NCBI GenBank assembly: GCA_963771905.1
Contig: CAVYVI010000011.1
Coordinates: forward strand, 8,346 to 72,345
Source of the DNA: Palsa-147 sp963771905
Lineage (GTDB): Bacteria > Acidobacteriota > Terriglobia > Acidiferrales > UBA7541
Direction: 5' to 3'
DNA: 64,000 bases
Shown here one piece after another: positions 51,821 through 61,419 of this stretch; within the stretch, counting starts at the first letter, position 1; each line of letters begins with the position of its first letter. Position numbers and translations under genes: made by a program. Below the pieces are notes generated by a model. The model was not told the DNA's origin. It made no database searches and saw nothing but the letters and a program-made list of their open reading frames with translations.

Positions 51821-52314
51821 GCAGATTTCAGGACAACTTCCGCGTAATTCCGCGTGCGGCGAAAGTGACGGCATGGATCGTTGCGCCAGCCCTCATGCTT
51901 TTTGTCGTCTATATGTCTACGTGGCCGCCGGACAATAGCCGTCCGGTGCCCCTGGCCGGGAGAATCTTCTTGGCTCTCGTGTCGCTCGTCATCCCTTTCG
52001 TTTACATCCACCTGATCGGTTACGTATCCGGGGACGCCAAGCGCCGCGGCATGCGCCACGTGATGTGGACGCTGCTCGCGATCTTCATTCCCGATGGGAT
52101 CGGCATGATCCTGTACTTCATCCTGCGCGATCCGCCGCCGGTCACTTGCCCCTCGTGCAGGTCGAACGTCCTATCGAAATACACGTTCTGCCCGAACTGC
52201 GGCACGTCTCTGAAGCCGATATGTCCGCAGTGTGGAAAACCAGTTGAGCTCACGTGGTCGAACTGCGGGAATTGCGGCTCGAAGCTGCCTGGTATCACTC
52301 CACGCACGGCGTGA
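51817..52314 (+). CDS. Membrane protein with double zinc ribbon
   Basis: A 165-residue protein with two to three N-terminal membrane helices (about 15-35, 45-70, 80-100) similar to a PLDc_N/DUF-type module, then zinc ribbons with CPSCRSNV, CPNCGTSL, CPQCGKPV and CGNCGSKL (four CxxC pairs, two ribbons). It starts inside an ATGA overlap with the anti-sigma gene, so the three are one coupled unit. It may help control or sense, together with the anti-sigma factor, a membrane signal. Confidence 0.78.
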   Translation: MSRFQDNFRVIPRAAKVTAWIVAPALMLFVVYMSTWPPDNSRPVPLAGRIFLALVSLVIPFVYIHLIGYVSGDAKRRGMRHVMWTLLAIFIPDGIGMILYFILRDPPPVTCPSCRSNVLSKYTFCPNCGTSLKPICPQCGKPVELTWSNCGNCGSKLPGITPRTA

Positions 52315-52363
52315 CGAGCGCAGGACATGGAAGAACGCGCGACGATGCCGCTCGAGTTCGGCG

Positions 52364-52711
52364 TCAGTGTGACGCGCGGAGTTCGCGGCGGATCAGCGTC
52401 GCATCGATGAAATAACCGATGCCGAGGGCGACCGGCAGGATTCCGAACGCAGCTGCCGTATAAGCATCCGGCTCCGCGTGACCCACCGCCCAGAACGTCA
52501 ACGCGTATCCCAGCCCGCCCGCGACCAGAAGAATTCCAGCACGGCGCGAACGCGCGTGCGGCTGCAATTCCTCTTTCTGCGGCACCGAGATTCCCTTGGC
52601 AATCGCTGCGAGCCTTTCTTCCGTGCGCAGCTTTTGGACTCGGTAGTAGACATAAATCATCGCGAGCGGCACAGCGAGGGACAGCGTGACGGCAACCAAT
52701 GCGACATTCAT
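52364..52711 (-). CDS. DUF6249-like small membrane protein
   Basis: A 115-residue protein with three hydrophobic helices (about 3-22, 58-76, 85-105) and a charged cytosolic segment (RVQKLRTEERLAAIAKGIS) that matches the DUF6249 pattern. Function unknown. ATG 52711 is preferred because AGGAG lies seven bases upstream; an open frame upstream adds 61 unrelated residues. It lies downstream of the pilin-like gene on the same strand. Confidence 0.75.
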   Translation of the reverse strand: MNVALVAVTLSLAVPLAMIYVYYRVQKLRTEERLAAIAKGISVPQKEELQPHARSRRAGILLVAGGLGYALTFWAVGHAEPDAYTAAAFGILPVALGIGYFIDATLIRRELRASH

Positions 52712-52811
52712 ATCGATTCTCCTTCGCCCCGAAGACGCGACCATCGCGCGCGAGGCGATTTGCGATTTCTTCGTACGGAGATGGATACGCAGGATGCCCG
52801 CGAAATGTTCG

Positions 52812-53189
52812 TTACGGAAGCGGCTGAATCTCCATCGTGTTGTCAATGGAGAAGCTGGTGCAAGGCTGGGACGGCGTCGCTGCGCAGCGCGCAATCACTT
52901 GGAAATTCGTACCGGACTTCTCGACGTCGTAGGTGTAGCCGTCGCGGCCGGCCTTGGCCATAGTCAACGCGCCGCTTGAGACCAGCTCGTCCATCGAAGC
53001 ATAAACACCGTGCTCGGCTTGATAAGCGCGCTCGGCCTGCCCGATGCCCAAGAGATCCGACTTCACGCCTACGATATTGATGGTTTGTCCAGGCGAAGCC
53101 GATCCCTGCGGCATCGCCTTCACCAGGTAAAAACGATAGATCAAAATGGACAAGACAGCGACGACGAGAATTCCGACAAGGCTTTTCAT
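52812..53189 (-). CDS. Pilin-like or exported hypothetical protein
   Basis: A 125-residue protein with an N-terminal membrane helix (KSLVGILVVAVLSILIYRFYLV) and a soluble domain with AERAYQAEHGVYASMDELVSSGAL and a later YTYDVEKSGTNFQVIARC. The AYQAEHGxY and GYTYDVE pattern is reminiscent of the C-terminal domain of type IV pilin-like or pseudopilin proteins. The usual prepilin cleavage G/FTxxE is missing, so it may be an anchored relative. Two cysteines near the end could pair. Confidence 0.7.
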   Translation of the reverse strand: MKSLVGILVVAVLSILIYRFYLVKAMPQGSASPGQTINIVGVKSDLLGIGQAERAYQAEHGVYASMDELVSSGALTMAKAGRDGYTYDVEKSGTNFQVIARCAATPSQPCTSFSIDNTMEIQPLP

Positions 53190-53306
53190 TGGCTTCTCCC
53201 GCTACGAGCCCCCAAGTGCGGTCGCGCGTCGAGCCGGAACTTGCGGCGCCGCTTCCGCGCTGCATCGCACCCTGCGCGATTTCCATAAACGTGGCCGTTC
53301 AGGCAA

Positions 53307-53726
53307 CTAGCGGCGGATGGGCGCCGTCGGAGTATGCGAACTGTGGCGCTTCCGCTCGGATGGATCCCAATCTTCCGGCGGAAATGCGATTCTCCAAAAA
53401 AGCGGCGAGGGTTCGTTGAATTCGAGCCCCACCTGCGTCTTGCCATTGTCCTTCTGCCCAAGAAACGTCACCGTGCACGGAAGCTCTTCACGAGTCTTCG
53501 GATTGAGAATCGAAACTTCCTGAGTCCGCGTCACCTGCGCCGTCATGCGCACCATGCAGCCGTGCGCGTTGACCGAGACCGTGTGAGCCTCTTCCTCAAA
53601 GGCTTGTGTTCCGCGCTTTCCCCGAATGAGTACGGGCATGGCGATCTGGACGCGCTGCGTTCGTCGGCGCTCGGCGTAACCCTCGCTGGGCGCACCCAGG
53701 GGAACGGGGGACTTGATGTCTGCCAT
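53307..53726 (-). CDS. PilZ domain protein
   Basis: A 139-residue protein with a PilZ domain of about residues 18-115. The c-di-GMP contact motif RRRTQRVQIAMPV (RxxxR) is followed by NAHGCMV in place of the usual D/NxSxxG. PilZ proteins bind c-di-GMP and transmit it to motility, exopolysaccharide or other targets. Because the second motif is NAHG (no serine), binding may be weakened. The only domains in the window that touch c-di-GMP are this one and the HD-GYP enzyme at the left end. Confidence 0.85.
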   Translation of the reverse strand: MADIKSPVPLGAPSEGYAERRRTQRVQIAMPVLIRGKRGTQAFEEEAHTVSVNAHGCMVRMTAQVTRTQEVSILNPKTREELPCTVTFLGQKDNGKTQVGLEFNEPSPLFWRIAFPPEDWDPSERKRHSSHTPTAPIRR

Positions 53727-53882
53727 GAATCGCTCCTTTCACAGTTAACCGCTCTGCGCGCCTGGCCGCAAGGTGTTTGGACGCGTCTCGCTGCCGATGA
53801 GTTATCGCCCAGGTGTAACGTCATTGAAGATTCAATGCGCGGTGATAGAGTCGCCGCACGACGAGGCTGGTAACAGCCTTTT

Positions 53883-53894
53883 CGGATTAATCCG
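53883..53894. promoter_or_regulatory. 12-base perfect palindrome just upstream of the permease start
   Basis: CGGATTAATCCG is an exact palindrome ending 11 bases before ATG 53906. A weak promoter (TTGAAG at 53826, TAGAGT at 53848, 16-base spacer) lies upstream. A dimeric repressor could bind here, but no regulator is linked to it. Confidence 0.4.
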
Positions 53895-53905
53895 ACTCTC
53901 CCGCG

Positions 53906-55291
53906 ATGGATTCTTCGAAGAACGATCGAGACTCGGTGACCTCGCCGCAACTGGCGGCGCGACTCGGCGTCTTCGACGCAACTCTGATCGTCATGGGCGG
54001 AATCGTTGGCTCGGGCATCTTCATTAATCCTTATGTCGTCGCGCTCCAGGTGCACACACCCGCTCTGATTCTGGGCGCGTGGAGCATCGGTGGTATGGTG
54101 GCGTTGCTCGGCGCGTTTATTTATGCCGAACTCGCAGCGCGCCTGCCGAGAGCGGGCGGGCAATATGCTTATCTGCGCGAGGCGTATCATCCCGCGGTCG
54201 CCTTTCTCTACGGCTGGGTTCTCCTTCTCGTGATTCAAACGGGAGGAATGGCCGCGGTGGCTGTGACGTTCGCGAAGTATCTGCAAACGCTCGTGCGCGT
54301 GCCGATTTCCGATGCCTGGATCGCGACGTTCGTGCTGTTGGGACTGGCGATCGTCAATTGCCTCGGTGTGCGCGCGGGCAGTACGGTGCAAGGCACGTTG
54401 ATGGTGCTGAAGATTCTGGCGATCGCCGCGCTCGTTTTCGCGGGAGCTTGGATTGCGCGGCCGGCCACGTCTGCATCACTCTGGCATCCGGTGCTCGACC
54501 GGCCCGTTTCATTCGATCTCTTGACCGCCATCGGCGCGGCGCTCACGCCGGTCCTGTTTGCGTTCGGCGGCTGGCAGACGGCGAATTTTATTGCGCCGGA
54601 GGTTCGCGAGACGCGGCGCAATCTTCCGCGCGCGCTGGTCCTGGGCGTCCTCGGCGTGATCGTCCTGTATCTCGCCGTGAATTATGTCTACCTGCGCGTT
54701 CTCGGTCCGGCGAGTCTCGCCGCCACGGCCACTCCGGCGACCGAAGTGATGCGCCGCGCGCTCGGAGAATCCGGCACGCGGCTTATCGCCATCGGCATTA
54801 CCATTTCAACGCTAGGATTCCTGAGCCAATCCATTCTGACTGCGCCGCGCGTCTACTTCGCGATGGCAAAAGACGGATTATTTTTTCGCAGCGTTGCCTG
54901 GCTCGATCCGCAGCACAACGTCCCGGTTGTTGCGATTCTGCTGCAGGCGGCCGCGGCGGTGATCATCGCTCTTTCAGGCAGGTACGAGCAGATTCTGAAC
55001 TACGTCGTTTCGATGGATTTCATTTTCTTCGGTTTGACGGCTACGTGCCTATTTGTCTTCCGGCGCCGGGAGAGAGCGGCGGGTGGAGTTTCCGTTGCGT
55101 CCGGCGGCGGGTCTTTCTTTCGCGTGCCGGGGCATCCCTACACGACCGCAACGTTCATCGCCATCTCGTGGCTCGTGGTGGCCAACACGATTTACCGGTA
55201 CCCCGGCAATACGCTCATTGGCCTAGGTATCCTTTTGGCCGGTGTACCCGTCTACTACTTGTGGGTGCGACGGAGTAAGCTCAGCCATTGA
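53906..55291 (+). CDS. APC-family amino acid permease
   Basis: A 461-residue permease with about 12 membrane helices. The first helix reads VFDATLIVMGGIVGSGIFINPYVV, containing the GSGIF substrate loop; FGGWQTANFIAPEVR lies in the sixth-to-seventh region. It should import or exchange an amino acid; the closest general pattern is the serine/threonine or L-amino-acid (LAT) group. No ribosome site is visible at the ATG. The aminotransferase gene starts 17 bases after its stop, so one transcript is likely. Confidence 0.92.
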   Translation: MDSSKNDRDSVTSPQLAARLGVFDATLIVMGGIVGSGIFINPYVVALQVHTPALILGAWSIGGMVALLGAFIYAELAARLPRAGGQYAYLREAYHPAVAFLYGWVLLLVIQTGGMAAVAVTFAKYLQTLVRVPISDAWIATFVLLGLAIVNCLGVRAGSTVQGTLMVLKILAIAALVFAGAWIARPATSASLWHPVLDRPVSFDLLTAIGAALTPVLFAFGGWQTANFIAPEVRETRRNLPRALVLGVLGVIVLYLAVNYVYLRVLGPASLAATATPATEVMRRALGESGTRLIAIGITISTLGFLSQSILTAPRVYFAMAKDGLFFRSVAWLDPQHNVPVVAILLQAAAAVIIALSGRYEQILNYVVSMDFIFFGLTATCLFVFRRRERAAGGVSVASGGGSFFRVPGHPYTTATFIAISWLVVANTIYRYPGNTLIGLGILLAGVPVYYLWVRRSKLSH

Positions 55292-55307
55292 TTCGCATGC
55301 ACCGGCG

Positions 55308-56402
55308 ATGACCCAGCGTCGTGAGATCCGTTCGCCGTACATGGAGTGGGCGAAGCTTCGTTCGCACGCGCGCTTCAATCTCGCCGTGAGTGGCATGCCC
55401 AACCTTCCTCTGGCTCATCTCCGCGCCGCGCTCGAGGACATCGAAATTACCGGCCCGACGGAATACGGGTACGAACCCTTGCAGAAGCGCCTCGCAGTGA
55501 AATGCGGCGTAGCGCCCGAAAATGTCGTCGCCGCCACGGGCACTTCGATGGCGAACCATCTGGCCCTCGCGGCGCTCATCGAGCCGGGCGATGAAATCCT
55601 CGTCGAAGAGCCTACGTACGAATTGCTGCTCACCACGGCGGAATATCTGGGCGCGAAGATTCGGCGCTTTCCGCGGCCCTTTGAGGGAGGATTTCAGGTG
55701 GACCCGCGCGAGATCGAGCGCGCCATCACTCCGCGCACACGTGTCGTCGTTCTCACCAATCTCCACAATCCCAGCGGCGCGCGCACGCCCGACTCAATTC
55801 TTCGGCTGGTAGGTGAAATCACGCGAAGTCACGGCGCGCACGTCCTTGTGGACGAAGTCTATCTCGAGGCTTGCTACGATCCGGCGGCACGCTCCGCATT
55901 TCATATCGCGCCGAACTTCATCGTGACCAGCAGCCTCACGAAAGCCTACGGCCTCTCGGGATTGCGCTGCGGCTGGATTCTTGCGGCGCCGGCGCTAGCC
56001 GAACGCATGTGGCGGCTGAATGATCTTTTCGGCGTGAATGCGGCCCACTCCGCCGAGCGTTTGAGCGTGATCGCGCTCGACCATCTTCCGGAACTCGCCG
56101 CGCAGGCGAAAGCGTTCCTCGAACCGAATCGCGTTCGCACGAAGGAATTCGTTCAATCCCGCGACGATCTTTTCGCCACCTTCCCGGACGCCGGCACAAT
56201 CGTCTTCCCGCAACTCGCTCGCGGCCGCTCCGACGCCTTCTGCCAGCTCCTCCGCGAAAAATATGAGACGTCCGTCGTGCCCGGCCGCTTCTTCGAAATG
56301 CCGGACCACATCCGCGTCGGCTTCTGCGTCGATCCGCAAACGCTCGACGAAGGCTTGCGCCGAATCGGAGCGGCTCTCGACGAGTACGCGAACTCACGCT
56401 GA
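55308..56402 (+). CDS. Class I/II PLP-dependent aminotransferase
   Basis: A 364-residue fold-type I enzyme. NLHNPSGART holds the PLP-ring contact, LVDEVYLEACYD the Asp that pairs with the pyridine nitrogen, and SSLTKAYGLSGLRCGW the PLP lysine at 212. The N-terminal 30 residues are short compared with aspartate aminotransferases. It transfers an amino group between an amino acid and a 2-oxo acid; linkage to the permease suggests a catabolic or transport-coupled role. ATG 55308 was chosen over an upstream in-frame start inside the permease gene. Confidence 0.9.
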   Translation: MTQRREIRSPYMEWAKLRSHARFNLAVSGMPNLPLAHLRAALEDIEITGPTEYGYEPLQKRLAVKCGVAPENVVAATGTSMANHLALAALIEPGDEILVEEPTYELLLTTAEYLGAKIRRFPRPFEGGFQVDPREIERAITPRTRVVVLTNLHNPSGARTPDSILRLVGEITRSHGAHVLVDEVYLEACYDPAARSAFHIAPNFIVTSSLTKAYGLSGLRCGWILAAPALAERMWRLNDLFGVNAAHSAERLSVIALDHLPELAAQAKAFLEPNRVRTKEFVQSRDDLFATFPDAGTIVFPQLARGRSDAFCQLLREKYETSVVPGRFFEMPDHIRVGFCVDPQTLDEGLRRIGAALDEYANSR

Positions 56403-56466
56403 ATTCGCATTTCGTGCCCCAAAATCCGCCGCCTCATGCCGTCGCCGGAGCCCGTTCGGAAATTAT

Positions 56467-57342
56467 TCAGCGCGTTCGCAGCACGCGCATGAATGCGCGC
56501 GCGGCGTGCGAGAGAGCCCGGTCGCGCCGGTAGAGAAGAAACAGATGCCGCGGGATTCGCATCTGCCGGATGCGCAATTCGATCAGCGTTCCTTGCGCGA
56601 TCTCCATTTCGACGCACATTCGCGGGACGATCGCCACACCCATGTGCATCTCGACGAATCGCTTGATGCTCTCAATCGTCGGCATCTCCACGTCCATGTG
56701 CAAAGGAACGTGATACCGGGCAAAAAGCTGCATCACGCGCGAGCGGTACGGCGATTCGACAATGTGCGCGATGAACGTTTCGCCGCCGAGGTCTTTCACG
56801 TCCACCGTCCGCCGGCGGGCCAGCCGGTGGCGCGGAGGAACGACCAGCGTCAAATCGTCGCGCAGGAATTCCACCGCTATCAAATTGGGGTCCAGCGGCC
56901 GGAACGTCACCACGCCAAAATCGTGCCGGTAATTCACGATTTCGCCCGGCACGTCGCGCGAAAACGCGCGGTGAATCCGCACGTGAATCTTGGGATACTT
57001 GCGCCGGTAGCGCGCGAGAGAAGGCAGAAGCGCGTGAATTGAACTTTCGTTGACACCTATGCTGATCTCGCCCTGCCGCAGCTTCTGCAAATCCTCGACG
57101 CCGCGGCGAATTTCCTCGCGCAGATTCAGCATCCGCTCCGCGTATTCCTTCAGCAGAATTCCGGCTTCGGTGAGTTGCCCGCTGCGCGAGCCGCGAACGA
57201 ACAGCGGCTGGCCCACCCAGTCCTCGAGTTTCCGTACGGAAATGCTGACCGCGGGCTGCGTGCGGTAGAGTTTTTCCGCCGCGCGGGAAAAGCTTTTCTC
57301 TTCCGCAACCGTCAAGAAAACCTGTAAAGAAGCCAAATCCAC
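56467..57342 (-). CDS. LysR-family transcriptional regulator
   Basis: A 291-residue LTTR. The winged-helix N-terminus (LASLQVFLTVAEEKSFSRAAEKLYRTQPAVS, LEDWVGQPLFVR) is followed by a periplasmic-binding-like effector domain. GTG 57342 has GGAGGAG seven bases upstream; a longer open frame adds 20 residues without similarity. It is divergent from leuA across 150 bases, the classical arrangement for an LTTR that controls its neighbour, so it may regulate leuA-leuB. The effector is unknown. Confidence 0.9.
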   Translation of the reverse strand: MDLASLQVFLTVAEEKSFSRAAEKLYRTQPAVSISVRKLEDWVGQPLFVRGSRSGQLTEAGILLKEYAERMLNLREEIRRGVEDLQKLRQGEISIGVNESSIHALLPSLARYRRKYPKIHVRIHRAFSRDVPGEIVNYRHDFGVVTFRPLDPNLIAVEFLRDDLTLVVPPRHRLARRRTVDVKDLGGETFIAHIVESPYRSRVMQLFARYHVPLHMDVEMPTIESIKRFVEMHMGVAIVPRMCVEMEIAQGTLIELRIRQMRIPRHLFLLYRRDRALSHAARAFMRVLRTR

Positions 57343-57492
57343 GATAGGTCTCCTCCGCGCCCCCAAACCGGTAGAAGCCGTCCGATGCCTGCGAGGCCCC
57401 AATCTTTGTATAAATGCCGCTAATAGACAAGCAAAAAACTATAAATTTGACGTATTGCCCTTCAGGCGTTCCACTACTACCAGGGGAAAAGT
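57343..57492. promoter_or_regulatory. Divergent lysR-leuA control region
   Basis: This AT-rich gap between two divergent genes contains TTGTATAAAT and ACTATAAATTTGACGTAT. The latter is an imperfect ATA-N9-TAT dyad like an LTTR T-N11-A site. The leader also has a GGGGAAAAG-like ribosome site before leuA. No attenuator with a leucine-rich leader peptide was found. Confidence 0.4.
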
Positions 57493-58692
<1,200 letters not shown>

Positions 58693-58778
58693 GCTTCCAC
58701 AACGGGCTCTCCGTCCACCGCGGCGCTGTGCTATAACTTTTGGCAGCGCCCTCAGCTCTGCCAACGGGGAAATACCAC

Positions 58779-59900
58779 ATGAGTGGAATCCAAAAGAGAA
58801 TAGTTGTACTTCCCGGCGATGGAATTGGCCCGGAAGTGACGCATGCCGCCACTCGCCTGCTTTGCGATTGCGCGGCGGCCTTCGGGCATCGCTTCGATCT
58901 CGAGGAGATGCCGTTCGGCGGCAACGCCATCGACCGCTGCGGCGAGCCATTACCTGCGGAAACTTTGGCCGCTTGCCGCGAAGCCGACGCCATTCTTCTC
59001 GGCGCCGTCGGCGGGCCGAAGTGGGATGCCTTGCCTCTCGGCAAGCGCCCGGAGAGCGGCCTGCTCGCGTTGCGAGGCGGCCTCGAACTCTACATTAATT
59101 TCCGTCCGATTCGCGTTCGCGAAGCGCTGGCCGGAACTTCGCCTCTGCGTCCGGAAAAAGTGCGCGGCTGCAATTTCGAAATTATTCGCGAGCTGGCGGG
59201 CGACATCTATTTTGGCGCGCACGAGCACAGCACGGAAATGGGCATCGAGCGAGCGCGGGACGTCGCTCAGTATTCCGAGGCGGAAATCGAGCGCGTCGCG
59301 CGCTACGCCTTCGAGCGCGCGATCGCCCGGCGGAAACGTCTCGCGAGCGTTGACAAAGCCAACGTCCTCGCGACATCCGTTCTTTGGCGCAAGACCGTGA
59401 ATCGCATTGCCAAGGAGTACCCGGGCGTGGCGCTTGAGCATCTCTATGTCGACAACGCGGCCATGCAGATCATCCTGAATCCGGCGCAGTTCGACGTCAT
59501 CGTCACCGCCAATCTCTTCGGCGATATTCTCAGCGATGAAGCCGCGGCTTTAGCGGGATCAATCGGCTTGATTCCTTCGATGAGTCGCGGGCGCTCGCAG
59601 AAGGGCGCGCTATATGAACCGATTCACGGCTCGGCGCCGTCGCTCGCAGGCCGCGATGTCGCCTGCCCGCTCGGCTCCATCTGGTGCATGAGCTTAATGC
59701 TCCGCGAATCTTTTGGGCTCACGGCGGAAGCGGACTGGATCGAAGCCGCGATCGACCGCGCTCTCGAGCAGGGTTATCGCACTTCGGATATCGCCGAGGC
59801 CGGCAGCCAGGTTGTCGGCTGCACGAAGATGGTCGAATGCATTCGTGCGGAGCTATCGGATTCGATGCTCCACGCCGAACGCTACGGCTGGGGCGTGTAG
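58779..59900 (+). CDS. leuB: 3-isopropylmalate dehydrogenase
   Basis: A 373-residue isopropylmalate/isocitrate dehydrogenase-type enzyme. The substrate loop LPLGKRPESGLLALRGGLELYINFRPIR, YFGAHEHSTEMG (divergent from the usual GxPRG), VDNAAMQIILNPAQFDVIVTANLFGDILSDEAA, and HGSAPSLAGRDVACPLGSI are recognisable. It oxidatively decarboxylates 3-isopropylmalate with NAD. The 86-base gap after leuA holds no promoter that I can see. leuC and leuD are not in the window. ATG 58779 is chosen over TTG 58740. Confidence 0.92.
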   Translation: MSGIQKRIVVLPGDGIGPEVTHAATRLLCDCAAAFGHRFDLEEMPFGGNAIDRCGEPLPAETLAACREADAILLGAVGGPKWDALPLGKRPESGLLALRGGLELYINFRPIRVREALAGTSPLRPEKVRGCNFEIIRELAGDIYFGAHEHSTEMGIERARDVAQYSEAEIERVARYAFERAIARRKRLASVDKANVLATSVLWRKTVNRIAKEYPGVALEHLYVDNAAMQIILNPAQFDVIVTANLFGDILSDEAAALAGSIGLIPSMSRGRSQKGALYEPIHGSAPSLAGRDVACPLGSIWCMSLMLRESFGLTAEADWIEAAIDRALEQGYRTSDIAEAGSQVVGCTKMVECIRAELSDSMLHAERYGWGV

Positions 59901-59917
59901 GAAAGTCGCCGCGAAAC

Positions 59918-60556
59918 TCAGGTTTTTCGCAGCACCAGGGTGCCCACGATGAAATCGTGGAGAGCCTGTTTCCTCGCCGTGAAGCCCGCCATGATGTAGC
60001 CAATGTAAAGTGGAATCAGGCCGGTCACAATTTTCGCGAAGAAGCGTCCTGTCGCGCGGCCGAAGCTCAGTCGCTTGCCGTCCAGATCGGTCACGATCAG
60101 TCCAAGCGCCTTTTTCCCGATGGTCGCCTGCCATGTCGAACTCTGGCAATATGCGAAGTAGAGCCAGGACGCGACGATGGCAAAGAGAATCGCCGTCAGA
60201 ATGACTCCCGAAAAAATCACCGCCAAGATAGCCTCGGGAGATTGATCGGCGTTGACCGAGAGCTTGGACGGCAGGCCGCTAGCCAGCACCATCGCGATGA
60301 CCGGCACGCCGATCCCTATGCCCAAAATAATGCTATCGATGATGTAAGCGACAAATCGCAGCCAGAAGCCCGCGTATGGATACGCCGGCGCAAACGCAAC
60401 GGGCGCCGCGGCGTACCCAACACCTGACGGAATCGCAACCCCGGAGACACCGGCCGGAACCGCCGCTGGCGCTGATCCTGCGCCCGTCGGCGTTCCGCAC
60501 GCGCCGCAAAATGTCGCACCCTCCGCTACGGAAGAACCGCATCGTGAACAATACAT
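59918..60556 (-). CDS. RDD family membrane protein with zinc ribbon (copy 1)
   Basis: A 212-residue protein. An N-terminal zinc ribbon (CSRCGSSV and CGACGTPT) is followed by a G/A/P/V-rich linker and an RDD domain with three to four membrane helices: GFWLRFVAYIIDSIILG (the R...D of the family), SSTWQATIGKKALGLIVTDLDGKRLSFGRATGR (second arginine/aspartate elements). The RDD family is linked to ion or small-solute transport; function is unclear. It starts at ATG with GAGGAG upstream. A homologous copy lies just upstream (copy 2). Confidence 0.85.
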   Translation of the reverse strand: MYCSRCGSSVAEGATFCGACGTPTGAGSAPAAVPAGVSGVAIPSGVGYAAAPVAFAPAYPYAGFWLRFVAYIIDSIILGIGIGVPVIAMVLASGLPSKLSVNADQSPEAILAVIFSGVILTAILFAIVASWLYFAYCQSSTWQATIGKKALGLIVTDLDGKRLSFGRATGRFFAKIVTGLIPLYIGYIMAGFTARKQALHDFIVGTLVLRKT

Positions 60557-60597
60557 GATGTCTCCTCAGCGCGCCTTCCGAGCCGTCGGCCCGCAGT

Positions 60598-61179
60598 CTA
60601 GACCTTTTTGATCACCAGCGTGCCCGCGATGATGTCGTGCAGCGCTTGTTTCTTCTCCGTGAAGCCCGCCATGATGTATCCGATCAGCAAAATCGCGCCG
60701 GAAATAATTTTCCCGAAGAATCGGCCGCTGGCGCGGGCAAACGATATTCTGCGTCCCTCGAGATCCGTAACCTCAAGCCCGAGTACTTTCTTTCCGATTA
60801 TCGCTTGCCAGGACGAGCTCTCGGTGAAGGCGAAATACAGCCAATTGATCACGATGCTGATCGTTGCCGACAGCATGATGACCGGCAGCAACGTGCCAAT
60901 AAGTACGTCCGGTGATTCTCCCATCCGTCCAAATATCCCGGCACGAAGTCCGAACGCGCCCATCAGGCCAATGCGAATCGGCATCGTCGCAATTCCGACG
61001 ATAATGGCATCGATGATGAAGGCTACAAACCGCAGCCAGAAACCCGCATACGTTACACGCGGAGCGCTGGTATACGCAGATGCCGCTGCCGAACCGGCCA
61101 CGCCGCCGGACGGCTGGCCACACGCTGGGCAAAATGCTGCGCCGTCTGCCACGGTCGCACCACACTTGGAGCAGAACAT
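60598..61179 (-). CDS. RDD family membrane protein with zinc ribbon (copy 2)
   Basis: A 193-residue protein of the same build as copy 1: zinc ribbon (CSKCGATV, CPACGQPS), short linker and an RDD domain (GFWLRFVAFIIDAIIVG, SSSWQAIIGKKVLGLEVTDLEGRRISFARASGR). The two share nearly the same C-terminus (QALHD-IxGTLVxxK). ATG 61179 has GAGGAGG upstream; an open frame upstream adds 19 unrelated residues. The tandem pair looks like a recent duplication that has diverged mainly in the linker. Confidence 0.87.
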   Translation of the reverse strand: MFCSKCGATVADGAAFCPACGQPSGGVAGSAAASAYTSAPRVTYAGFWLRFVAFIIDAIIVGIATMPIRIGLMGAFGLRAGIFGRMGESPDVLIGTLLPVIMLSATISIVINWLYFAFTESSSWQAIIGKKVLGLEVTDLEGRRISFARASGRFFGKIISGAILLIGYIMAGFTEKKQALHDIIAGTLVIKKV

Positions 61180-61419
61180 TAGGACCTCCTCAAACGCCTC
61201 GGTTGGGGAACCACACTGGAGCGGGATAGTACTCAACTCTGTCGCAGCGGGTCAATCTTTTACCCCGGCCCTCCATCAGCGCGATAAAGTCGCAACGAGC
61301 GCCCTCATTTCGGCAACGAACTCGGGAAGGAAATGGAAAGTTTCCGAAGCATTTGTTTCCGGCGCGCGATTCTTCTCGCCAAATACAAATCGGCGTTCCC
61401 GAATCCGCCGCGAACGAAT

